Shown: piece after piece, positions 33,435 through 40,691 of the stretch
Position numbering within the stretch: position 1 is the stretch's first letter
Layout of the letters: each line of letters opens with the position of its first letter
Assembly: GCA_030748735.1 (NCBI GenBank)
Contig: JASMLK010000065.1
Location: 1 to 40,691 of the forward strand
Direction of reading: 5' to 3'
Length of the DNA: 40,691 bases
Origin: Myxococcota bacterium
Lineage (GTDB): Bacteria > Myxococcota_A > UBA9160 > UBA4427
Made by a program: the position numbers and the translations under genes
The notes under the pieces: generated by a model
What the model saw: the letters and a program-made list of their open reading frames with translations, nothing else
Database searches by the model: none
Told to the model about the DNA's origin: nothing

Positions 33435-34667
33435 ATGTCACCTTCCGCGGATTCGCTCGACTTCCGACTCGACTCGCCCGACGTCAAGAACGACCCCTAC
33501 CCGCTCTTGCATCGGCTGCGCGAAGAAGACCCGGTGCACTACGTCGAGCACATGGATTGCTGGCTCATCACCCGGTACAAGGACATCTACGAGCTCTACA
33601 CCGACCCGCGCCTCACCGCCGACCGGCGCAAGGGATACAACTACCAGCAGCCGCCCGAAGGCAGCTTCTTTCGTTGGGTCGACGACCATGGCCTGATGGC
33701 GCTCGACAAGAAGACCCACAGCTTGCAGCGCCGGTTGATCGGTTCGGGCTTGACCCCGAGCGGTGTGCGGAACATCGAAGGCAAGGTGCGCGACGTCGTC
33801 GATCACTTCGCCAAGCCGCTGCACGGCCGCACGGGTGTCGTGGACATCATGAAGGAATACACGACACCCATCCCGATCGTCGTCGTCGGGCACATCACCG
33901 GCGTTACCGCCCCGGGTGTGGACGACACGCAGTTCAGCGAATTGGCCCAGGCGGTCATTCGCGGCTTCTTCGGGCTGGTGAGCCAGGAAGTGCTGCTGCG
34001 CTCGGAAAAGAACTACGAGCAGCTTTCGAAGTGGGTGAAGGACACGATCGCCGCCCGCCGCGAAAAGCCCGAAAACGACTTGATCAGTTACCTCATCGAT
34101 GCGAACGAAGGCGGCTTCTCTCTCGACGACGAGGGCATCGTGGCGCAGGTGAGTTCAATGCTTGCGGCCGGTACCGAAACGACGAGTAGTGGAGGCGTAA
34201 CGTGCTTGAGCACGCTGCTCGACCACCCCGACCAGCTCGAGCGCGTGCGCGCGGATCGCTCGCTCATTCCGCAGACGGTAAACGAGGTACTGCGTTACGC
34301 CTTTGGTGGCGTTGGTGGGACCCAGCGCTTCCCGCTCGAAGACTTCGAGTACAAGGGACGCAAGTTCAAGAAGGGCCAGCTCGTCATGCTGAGCGGCGGT
34401 GGCGCGAGCCACGACCCCGAGGTGTACGAGAACCCCGAGGCCTTCGACATCGACCGCAATCCGCAGGGGATCCTGACCTTTGGGTTGGGGCCGCACTATT
34501 GCCTGGGTGCGAACCTGGCGCGGTGTGAGCTCGCCAACATCGTCGATGCGGCGATGGACTTCCTGCCGCCTGGGGCGAAGGTGCTGCACGATCAGATCGA
34601 AGTGGAAGAGCTTGGGATGTTCGATCGGCAGACGAATTGTCCGGTGGACTTTGGGGGTGGGGCCTGA
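33435..34667 (+). CDS. Cytochrome P450 (second)
   Basis: A 410-residue P450, clearly different from its divergent neighbour. I-helix AAGTETT at 244-250, ExxR at Glu284-Arg287 (NEVLRYA), and haem loop FGLGPHYCLGANLAR with Cys356. The N-terminus (SPDVKNDPYPLLHRLREEDP) is the usual bacterial soluble-P450 start. The ATG at 33435 has AGGAG at 33421-33425. The two P450s are only modestly alike, so they probably act on different positions of one substrate or on different substrates. The region between them should hold both promoters. Confidence 0.94.
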   Translation: MSPSADSLDFRLDSPDVKNDPYPLLHRLREEDPVHYVEHMDCWLITRYKDIYELYTDPRLTADRRKGYNYQQPPEGSFFRWVDDHGLMALDKKTHSLQRRLIGSGLTPSGVRNIEGKVRDVVDHFAKPLHGRTGVVDIMKEYTTPIPIVVVGHITGVTAPGVDDTQFSELAQAVIRGFFGLVSQEVLLRSEKNYEQLSKWVKDTIAARREKPENDLISYLIDANEGGFSLDDEGIVAQVSSMLAAGTETTSSGGVTCLSTLLDHPDQLERVRADRSLIPQTVNEVLRYAFGGVGGTQRFPLEDFEYKGRKFKKGQLVMLSGGGASHDPEVYENPEAFDIDRNPQGILTFGLGPHYCLGANLARCELANIVDAAMDFLPPGAKVLHDQIEVEELGMFDRQTNCPVDFGGGA

Positions 34668-34668
34668 A

Positions 34669-35110
34669 TCAGCGGGCAGTAGACGCCAACCGATAGCTCG
34701 TACTCCGCCCTCCGCCTTCGTTCTTCACGATGATGCCCCGCCCGAGTAGTTGGCGGATGTCGCGCAGCGCCGTGTCGTTCGAACAACCGGCGAGCTTGGC
34801 GTACTTCGACGTCGTCAGGTGGCCCTTGAAGTCGTCGAGCATTCGGTTGAGGACGCTTCGTTGTCGAGCATTGACCGGGTCCTGGTTCACTCGCTCCCAG
34901 AAGCGCGCCCTGTTCAGTACCGCCGCGATCTTGCCCTCGGCGTTCTCGATCGTTTTGTCGAGGCAGCCGAGAAACCACATGAGCCAGGCCGTGATATCCA
35001 GGCCGCCACGCTGCGCCGACTCGAGTTGGCGGTAGTACTCCGATCGTCCTTCGAGGATCGCCGAAGACAAGTTGCCCTCACTGGAACGTGCGAGCTCCGA
35101 GAGCGGCGCC
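34669..35110 (-). pseudogene. Fic-family protein, C-terminal fragment
   Basis: About 145 codons encode the C-terminal part of a chromosomal Fic protein: AYLMWFLGCL-like helix (TAWLMWFLGCLDKTIENAE), ARFWERVNQDPVNARQRSVL, LTTSKYAKLAGCSNDTALRD (a winged-helix unit) and GIIVKNEGGGRSTSYRL at the end. The catalytic Fic core with the HPFxDGNGR motif, which should precede it by about 200 residues, is missing; hipA starts upstream instead. The fragment cannot AMPylate. Truncation next to a HipBA operon suggests replacement of DNA at this site. Confidence 0.65.
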
Positions 35111-35153
35111 TCACCTGGGCGCCGTAGAGGTACGAAAATTCCCGATACGGCTC

Positions 35154-36494
35154 TCAGTGCTGCCCGAAATCGACCTGGCTGCCGTTCGGGTCGAGTCGCA
35201 AGACCAGCGCGGCCGCGATCCTCATCTCATGATCGCGGGTGACTCCCGCTGCGCGGCTGAAGTCTTCCCACTTCGTCACGGCCTCGATGACTTCTTCGCC
35301 GATCGCTTCTGCTCGGCCGCGCTTCATCGATGCGACGCGCGCGCACGTACGCAGGTCGGCCCAGGTGAAGTTCTCTCGCTTGCCCGCGATCGTCATCTGG
35401 TGTGTCGCGGTCCAGGCGCCGCTTGGGTTGTAGCTGTAGGTGACGTCGAATGCGGGCGACAGCGACCAGCGCCCTCGTTTGTCCATGAGGAACGCGATGT
35501 TCTTCACGTGGTCGTCCTGATTGCGGGCGAATACGTTGAACAGCATGCGGCGATAGAGTTCTTCTATCGCGTCCATGCCGAGGCCCAGGCTTCGCGCAGT
35601 GAGGAAGGCTTCCTCGTAGCTATGTGCGCCCGGGGCGTTGTAGTCGTAGTGGCCGAGGGCGCCGAGCGATTGCATGTGGAGCTTTTGGCCGCTGGGCGTG
35701 CGGTCGAAGCGGCGGGTCATGAAGTGGCGCCGACCGTCTTCTTCGAGCAGGCGGCACTGCGCCATTTCGATTCCCGCAGCGCTCGCCATCAGGTGATAGG
35801 CGTATTCGATCGCGCCGTAGCCTTCGGGGTCTTCGAGTTCTTTGTCGCGGTTACCCGCAACACCGTCGAACTTGATGATCCAGTCTTCGAAGCCGGCTTC
35901 GTGGCGCGCCTGGCCTGAACGCACTTCTCGGGTCTGCGGGTTCCAGGCGATGACGGCTTTCGCCCGTGCTCCACCCGCCGAGGTGCCGACCTTCAGGATG
36001 TCGAGCAGTGTGTCGCTGCTCTTCTCGTCGTTCGCGAACGAGCCGGCGAGCTGTTCGCGCTCGCGCAGTACCTGCGATGCGAGTTCGACCAGGGCCGCGA
36101 CTTCCAACGTCTCGGCCTTCTTGGGCTCGGGTCCGGTGGCGGGGTAGAACTCGAGCGCCCCCATGCCCCGGCTCCCCACATGGCAAAGCCGTTCGACTGC
36201 GTTGAGGCTCGCGGGGGAGCGGCCCTGACGCGCGAGCCATGCGTTGATGACTGCATTGCCGAACCTGTCGGGAAGCGAATCGGCGAGTAGGCCGGGAAGG
36301 CCATGGAACGTTTCGTGCGCGAGATCGGGAAAGGCGAAGACCTCGTTCGAAAGGGGCATCTTGATGGGTGACACTTCGATGTGGCTCTTCGCGAAGTCGG
36401 GGTCGTACTCGAAGGCAGCGGTGCGGTCGCCCTCCGCGATGGACGTGGCACCGATTCGCCTATCCCACAAGCGAACTTCGGCGACGGTGGTCAT
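35154..36494 (-). CDS. hipA: HipA-family toxin kinase
   Basis: A 446-residue Ser/Thr kinase-fold toxin; HipA of E. coli inhibits glutamyl-tRNA synthetase and causes persistence. Visible elements are the small N-terminal subdomain, the Gly-rich loop GTSAGGARAKAVI (with the autophosphorylation-type Ser), the Lys strand DWIIKFDG, the catalytic loop ARNQDDHVKNIAFL and the metal-binding SPAFDVTYSY. The ATG at 36494 overlaps the hipB stop as ATGA, so this start is preferred over one 24 bp earlier. All kinase residues look intact. Target may differ from E. coli. Confidence 0.9.
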   Translation of the reverse strand: MTTVAEVRLWDRRIGATSIAEGDRTAAFEYDPDFAKSHIEVSPIKMPLSNEVFAFPDLAHETFHGLPGLLADSLPDRFGNAVINAWLARQGRSPASLNAVERLCHVGSRGMGALEFYPATGPEPKKAETLEVAALVELASQVLREREQLAGSFANDEKSSDTLLDILKVGTSAGGARAKAVIAWNPQTREVRSGQARHEAGFEDWIIKFDGVAGNRDKELEDPEGYGAIEYAYHLMASAAGIEMAQCRLLEEDGRRHFMTRRFDRTPSGQKLHMQSLGALGHYDYNAPGAHSYEEAFLTARSLGLGMDAIEELYRRMLFNVFARNQDDHVKNIAFLMDKRGRWSLSPAFDVTYSYNPSGAWTATHQMTIAGKRENFTWADLRTCARVASMKRGRAEAIGEEVIEAVTKWEDFSRAAGVTRDHEMRIAAALVLRLDPNGSQVDFGQH

Positions 36495-36844
36495 CCCTCT
36501 TCGTCTCCCCACTTCCATTCACCCGCGTGCTGGCTCTTGCTGGAGCGCCGCGCGGCGCGCTGGCGGGGCTTGCCCTTGTGTTCGAGCAACTCGATCGGGC
36601 TTGGGCGTGGCTCCGGAAACGCGGCCTCGAGGGCGTCCACCATGCGGAGCACCCGCAGCACGCGGAGCCAGCTCGCCATTTGCGCGGAGTGGCCACCCTC
36701 GATGCGCTCGACCGTCCGCTTGGAAACGCCGGCCTCGTGGGCCAGCTCGGCCTGGGTGAGGTTCAGGTCGAGGCGCCGCCTCGCCAGGCGTTTGCCGAGT
36801 TCTTCGAGAATGGCGGTGTCGGTTGCGGTCTGTTCGAGTCTCAT
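36491..36844 (-). CDS. hipB: HipB-like antitoxin, HTH XRE family
   Basis: A 117-residue protein. Residues about 15-70 form a Cro/CI-type HTH (LGKRLARRRLDLNLTQAELA, HEAGVSKRTVERIEGG). The C-terminal 45 residues are basic and Gly/Lys-rich, a longer tail than in classical HipB. It should neutralise HipA and repress its own promoter. The next gene, hipA, overlaps by 4 bp. Two dyads lie immediately upstream and are the likely operator. Confidence 0.88.
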   Translation of the reverse strand: MRLEQTATDTAILEELGKRLARRRLDLNLTQAELAHEAGVSKRTVERIEGGHSAQMASWLRVLRVLRMVDALEAAFPEPRPSPIELLEHKGKPRQRAARRSSKSQHAGEWKWGDEEG

Positions 36845-36848
36845 AACT

Positions 36849-36902
36849 CGTCAAGTATGACGCCTTATGAGTATTGCGGCCCTATAGTCGTCAAAAATTA
36901 CG
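36849..36902. promoter_or_regulatory. Tandem operator-like dyads upstream of hipBA
   Basis: CGTCA-AGTA-TGACG at 36849-36862 is a perfect dyad with a 4-bp centre. CGTCA-AAAA-TTACG at 36889-36902 has the same spacing with one mismatch. Their centres are 40 bp apart, about four DNA turns. The first begins 5 bp upstream of the hipB ATG and the second covers a TTGACG that could be a -35 box on the minus strand, so binding would block transcription. A weak third half-site (GTCATA) lies near 36927-36932. Confidence 0.55.
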
Positions 36903-37101
36903 AAATATTCCGGAATCGACGGGAATGTCATACAACTCGCCAGAATCGACGATTTGTGTGCACTTTCGAGTGATGCTTCGTCAATTTCTACGATTCATGC
37001 CTTTTCGATATCTGCTTTGGCCAGCTCGCCGAGTATCGTGACGGCCGGCACCCCGAGTGCCGGATGTCTCCGCATCTGACCCACCGCGCTCCCGCGGCGC
37101 C

Positions 37102-39063
37102 CTAGAGGTCGAACCCCGGCTCGAAGCGCTCCGGGTCGAAGTGCTCGCCGAGCCAGTCCTTCATGTCACGGTGCTCGGGGTGCCGAGGGTTCGAGATCAC
37201 CTCCAGCAGTTCGGCGTAGCCGGGCTCGCCACCGCAGTCTTCAGGCGGGCATGCGCGCCGGCCCGCGGTGCAGCGCGGGTGAAACTTCCCCTTCCCACCC
37301 TTCCTTTCAGGGAGCGGGTGGATCTTCTCGAGCACGATGCGGTGGTTCCAGTCGTCGCCAAAGTCGTACACGTAGTCGAGGCGCTGCTTGGGTGCTTCGA
37401 GGAGTTCGCCGAGGCGCACGCTGCGCTCGTCGACCATTTCTTCGAAGTCGAATTCGGGGTCGGGCACGCCGAACCGCACGCCTTCGCACTCGAACATGTG
37501 CAGGTGCGAATCGGTCCAGCCCATTGCGGATTGCACCAGGTAGTGAAGGCGGGCGAGGTTGATGTCGGAGGGGACTTCGATGCGCCGCCAGATCGGCGGG
37601 CGGATGCCCTGCAGTGTGACCTTCAGCTGGTAGAGCGCGGGTGTTGCGCGATTTCGTTGTGTGCCGGACGCCGCTTGGTTGCGATCGAGTTCGACTACGG
37701 TGTCTGCTTCGAGCGGCGGCGCACGCAGCGCGTTGAGTGCCTTCGCTTCGATGCTCTCGAAGAACGAGGTCGTCCCGGCTTTCTTGCGTGCGGCGGCCAA
37801 TAGCAACTCTGCGATGTGCTCGACGTCGTCGGCGGGTAGATCGAGCCGCCAGGTTTCGCCGCCTGGTGACGGCGTTCCCTTGCTGAGGGCTCCGCGTGCT
37901 CGCGGAGAGAGGTATTCGAGTTCGACAAGCCCCTGGTACACCTCCGCCGGGACCTCGCGAGCCGACGAAGCCACGACCGCTGCTTCACTTTCGTCTTCGT
38001 CTTCGAGATCGTCTACATCGAGGTCTTCCCAACTGGGGAGAAGCTCGGGGAACTCGAGTTCGATTTCGATTCCGTTGCTCGCGACGTAGACGAGGTCGGG
38101 CGCTTCGGGGTCATCGATATCGGTCCCCGCAAGCTCGTCGTCGCCGACTTCGCAGAGTGCCTCGCACACTGCGGTCGCGAGACGATAGTCGTGGACGCTG
38201 ATCGGACGGAAACCGCCGTCTCCAAGCATCCGGTGCACGATGGGAAAGACGTCCTCTCCAACCTGCTCCCAGCCGTGCTCTTCGACCTGGCTCTCCATGA
38301 GGGGCGAAACGCCAGAAGCGGAAGCGAGAGCCACGACCAGACACCCGGCTTCGTCAGCACCTGGAGCGACGGCCTGTGTTGCGCCCCCGGTGTCGTCGCC
38401 ACCCATTGCGGCGGCGAAGAGCTCGTACGAGGGAAAGAGCATGAAGCCCGGCGGTGGAAAGTCGGAACCGGTGACGACGAGCACCGCGTCTTCGAGGCCT
38501 TCGCTCGGAACCGAAACGAGGAAGTACTCGTGGGTATGGAGCAGTTGCCACGGCGCATGCTCGGCAAGCCGACACGACGCGCGAAAGAACGCCGCCACGA
38601 TGTCGGGGGTGGTGCCCTCGTCGTCGAGGTACGAAGTTGGCGCGGCATCGTCTGCGAGCTGCCTGTCGTACAGCCGGGCGAATTCCTCGACTTCGGGTGT
38701 AGGAGCGACTTCGATTCGAAGCTCCGAACCGAACTCGGCCCTTACAGCCTCTGCAAGCTCGGGCGTCGCGACACGCACGTGGGTTGGCAAACGGGGCGGG
38801 CCGAAGAAGGGCTCTTCGCTGAATTCGCGGAGGATCTCGCCGACGCAGGCGTCCTCTTCGTCTACGACTACGGCGACCGCCCCGATGAGCATGTCGTTTT
38901 CGTCGAGCCAGATGACGTGGTGGCAATCGACGGCCGTTCCGTCCTCGCGTTCTGCCGGGATGGCGGACGGGCACCGCCCACCGATCCACAGCTCGCGGTG
39001 CTCTTCGCGTCGCCGGGGTATCCGACCGACGACCTTGTTGCGACCGGCTTTGCTCTTTACCAC
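37102..39063 (-). CDS. pRiA4b ORF-3-domain protein with N-terminal DUF6930-like region
   Basis: A 653-residue protein of two parts. Residues 1-400 have an unassigned N-terminal region, with LWIGGRCPSAIPAEREDG, EEPFFGPPRLPTHVRVATP and VEEFARLYDR resembling the DUF6930/DUF7309 pattern, then long acidic stretches. The last 190 residues are a clear plasmid pRiA4b ORF-3 domain: LYQLKVTLQGIRPPIWRRIE, NLARLHYLVQSAMGWTDSHL, YVYDFGDDWNHRIVLEK, and ACPPEDCGGEPGY. Such proteins occur near mobile elements but have no known activity. The GTG at 39063 is preferred; the open frame extends to 39156 with a TTG. It lies 258 bp downstream of hipB on the same strand. Confidence 0.78.
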   Translation of the reverse strand: MVKSKAGRNKVVGRIPRRREEHRELWIGGRCPSAIPAEREDGTAVDCHHVIWLDENDMLIGAVAVVVDEEDACVGEILREFSEEPFFGPPRLPTHVRVATPELAEAVRAEFGSELRIEVAPTPEVEEFARLYDRQLADDAAPTSYLDDEGTTPDIVAAFFRASCRLAEHAPWQLLHTHEYFLVSVPSEGLEDAVLVVTGSDFPPPGFMLFPSYELFAAAMGGDDTGGATQAVAPGADEAGCLVVALASASGVSPLMESQVEEHGWEQVGEDVFPIVHRMLGDGGFRPISVHDYRLATAVCEALCEVGDDELAGTDIDDPEAPDLVYVASNGIEIELEFPELLPSWEDLDVDDLEDEDESEAAVVASSAREVPAEVYQGLVELEYLSPRARGALSKGTPSPGGETWRLDLPADDVEHIAELLLAAARKKAGTTSFFESIEAKALNALRAPPLEADTVVELDRNQAASGTQRNRATPALYQLKVTLQGIRPPIWRRIEVPSDINLARLHYLVQSAMGWTDSHLHMFECEGVRFGVPDPEFDFEEMVDERSVRLGELLEAPKQRLDYVYDFGDDWNHRIVLEKIHPLPERKGGKGKFHPRCTAGRRACPPEDCGGEPGYAELLEVISNPRHPEHRDMKDWLGEHFDPERFEPGFDL

Positions 39064-39336
39064 GGTGTTCCCCAAGCCCTTTGATCGTGCTGTTGACGGT
39101 GATGCAGTGTCGGCCGCCTGGGATGAGCGCGCGGCGGAACTGATCTCGCTGCACAACGATAGCCGGGGAGTTGTACGGTGGGGCGCCGAGTTCGACCGGC
39201 GGGCGACGTGACCGAAGACGGTGAACCGGAGGCCGCGTAGAGCTTCGCTTTGCCTTACGCCGGGTGAGTAGGCGAGCTGGGAGCCGTCCGATCGCGTGGC
39301 CGCAGCGTGGAAGCGCTGATGCCGCGCGCTACTCGC

Positions 39337-39474
39337 CTAGAGCTCGAACCACTCGATCCGCCGTCGCAGCCAGCCGCGCGAGACGTTCAATGCCCGCGCT
39401 GTCGCAGTGACATTCCACTGGTGGCGATCGAGTGCGGCCTTCAGGCGCGCGCGTTCGCGTTGATGGGGGTGCAT
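39337..39474 (-). CDS. Orphan Fis-type HTH peptide, probably a fragment
   Basis: A 45-codon frame from ATG 39474 to TAG 39337-39339 encodes a Fis/HTH_8-type domain: ERARLKAALDRHQWNVTATA, LNVSRGWLRRRIEWFEL. It is the C-terminal DNA-binding unit normally found at the end of NtrC-type activators or Fis. The frame stays open upstream for some codons with no further similarity. It is either a tiny HTH gene or the last remains of a longer regulator. Confidence 0.45.
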   Translation of the reverse strand: MHPHQRERARLKAALDRHQWNVTATARALNVSRGWLRRRIEWFEL

Positions 39475-39534
39475 CGGGCGCTTCGGGGACAGGTGGACTC
39501 GGATGAGCAGCGAGAACCCATGGAGGAATGCGGG

Positions 39535-40691
39535 CTAGAGAAGCTGCGACAGGAAAGTTCGGGCAGGCACGACGGTAGGGGCCGTATGGGCGAAACAATC
39601 TGCCTCGACGTAGGGCTGGTCGAGCACCACCTGAAAGGCATGAGCCGCGCGGGTCTGCTGTTGGAAGTAGGCGAGACCAGGGCTCGGCGCCGTGCCGCTC
39701 TTTTTCACTTCGACCAGAAACCACGGCTCAGCGTCGCGAACGACGAGGAAGTCGACTTCGCGCTTGTTGCGATCACGCACATAGCGGAGTTCGAACGCGC
39801 CAAGGCCCCAGTCGGTCCACCCCTCTACCGCCTTGAGAAGATGGTTGGCGATGAACGTCTCGGCGCGGCTTCCCTCATCGGCGACCCCCGACCAGTCACG
39901 CAGGTACCACTTGGGCTCTTTGCGAAGCGCACGGCTCACGTTGCGATACCAGGGCCTCACGACGAACCCAAAGTGCAGCGCACAAAGCGTTTCGATCCAT
40001 GCCTTGATGGAGTTTGGCGCCGCTTGCACATCGGCCGCGAGGTTGCTGTAGACGAGCTGTTCACCCGACCGGTCGGCCAGCAACTGGCCGAGGATCTCGA
40101 CGAGCGCCACTTCCTGAACCCGAGTGAGGTCGCGCAGGTCTTCGTTGAGTAGCTGTGAGCGCCGAAGCGTTCGCCAGCGCCGCGAGAACCGCGCCGAATT
40201 GCGGGCAAGGGGTTCGGGGTAACCGCCGTGTTCCCAGAGCGCCTGCCACGAGGATTCGTCGGGCCGGGTGGGGGGGCGCACCAATTCCTCGCCTGGAGGC
40301 TGCGTGTTCAGCAACTCGGCAACCGACAGCGGGTGCATTCGATAGAGGAAGTAGCGGCCCATGAGGCTGTCGCCCCCTCTTCGATAGGCGTCGAGCCGCG
40401 AAGACCCTGTCACGACGATGTGACACCGCTCGCCATGGAGGTCGAAAAAGCCTTTCAGGAAGTTCTTCCAGCGCGGGTACTTGTGCAGTTCATCCAGTAC
40501 GAGGACCGGAGCCTCGTCGTCTGCTTGCAGCAATTCGAGCCCTGCCCGCTCGGCAACTGCGTGCTGGCCGGCGGCGATCAGCGCCCGATGCTCCTGCACG
40601 TCCCAATCCAGATACGTGGTCGCGAGCCGACGACAGCTCGTGGTCTTCCCCACCTGCCGCGGCCCGGCGACGAAACACATCTGGCGCTCGT
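39535..40691 (-). CDS. AAA-family ATPase with DUF4143-type C-terminus (5' partial)
   Basis: At least 385 residues, open at the right edge (codons for Glu-Arg-Gln precede the Met at 40680). The ATPase has Walker A GPRQVGKTT, Walker B LVLDELHKY, and a sensor-like VTGSSRLDAYRRGGDSLMGR. The second half (SQLLNEDLRDLTRV, then YSNLAADVQAAPNSIKAWIE and KREVDFLVVRD, an endonuclease-like EVDxxV-EVK motif ending FLVEVKKSG) is the DUF4143 module. Family function is unknown, although such proteins are often encoded near mobile or toxin-antitoxin genes. Start unknown because the gene is cut. Confidence 0.9.
   Translation of the reverse strand, partial: ERQMCFVAGPRQVGKTTSCRRLATTYLDWDVQEHRALIAAGQHAVAERAGLELLQADDEAPVLVLDELHKYPRWKNFLKGFFDLHGERCHIVVTGSSRLDAYRRGGDSLMGRYFLYRMHPLSVAELLNTQPPGEELVRPPTRPDESSWQALWEHGGYPEPLARNSARFSRRWRTLRRSQLLNEDLRDLTRVQEVALVEILGQLLADRSGEQLVYSNLAADVQAAPNSIKAWIETLCALHFGFVVRPWYRNVSRALRKEPKWYLRDWSGVADEGSRAETFIANHLLKAVEGWTDWGLGAFELRYVRDRNKREVDFLVVRDAEPWFLVEVKKSGTAPSPGLAYFQQQTRAAHAFQVVLDQPYVEADCFAHTAPTVVPARTFLSQLL

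Noticed and set aside
37057-37803. Plus-strand open frames opposite the pRiA4b-domain gene
   Set aside because: They are antisense shadows; the minus-strand frame has a recognisable conserved domain.

Overview
The window is about 40.7 kb of GC-rich bacterial chromosome (roughly 65% G+C by eye). The gene content is Gram-negative: a PBP1B-type penicillin-binding protein with a UB2H region, lipoproteins, an HpnN-like RND exporter, an argH-lipoprotein-dapF-dapA-dapB operon, cytochrome P450s, an LLM-type flavin oxidoreductase, and a DUF6502/DUF5666 pair. This mix fits a deltaproteobacterial or Myxococcota-like lineage, but that is inference from gene content, since there is no rRNA or other marker here. 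I found no tRNA, rRNA or CRISPR array.

Layout. 1-3900: an IS30-type transposase fragment at the left edge, a secreted DUF3124 protein, then a tightly coupled four-gene operon (two DUF1538 membrane proteins, a P-II-like protein, a CBS-pair protein), followed by debris of an IS3-like transposase and of a crotonase gene. 3980-7740: malic enzyme, an IclR regulator and a small TPR-like lipoprotein, all on the minus strand. 7880-15055: mrcB-like PBP on the minus strand, diverging from argH-lipoprotein-dapF-dapA-dapB on the plus strand, which links arginine synthesis to the diaminopimelate/lysine branch that feeds peptidoglycan. 15400-16000: a toxin-antitoxin pair closed by a strong hairpin terminator. 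16180-23550: minus-strand run of HpnN-like exporter, small membrane protein, TraB/GumN-like protein, DUF5666 and DUF6502 proteins, and P-II (GlnB). 24000-27180: small Fis-type protein, two nucleotide-sugar/NTP-transferase-like enzymes and a divergent UbiA-like membrane protein. 27580-30660: a coupled cluster of largely unknown function (His-rich membrane protein, single-span protein, LLM oxidoreductase) facing an unknown membrane-anchored protein. 30840-31610: decayed methyltransferase and TetR genes. 31690-34670: rubredoxin and two divergent P450s around a short palindrome. 34670-40691: Fic gene fragment, HipBA-type toxin-antitoxin operon with tandem operator-like dyads, a pRiA4b-ORF3 domain protein, an orphan Fis-type HTH peptide, and a DUF4143-type ATPase cut by the right edge.

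Most worth a second look: the DUF1538-DUF1538-PII-CBS operon as a possible nucleotide-gated membrane system; two genes (the ParE/RelE-like toxin and the LLM oxidoreductase) whose only plausible starts are CTG codons fused to the previous stop as CTGA; the uncharacterised His-rich membrane protein cluster at 27583-30001; and the number of partly deleted genes, which suggests repeated insertion and decay around the toxin-antitoxin and P450 regions.
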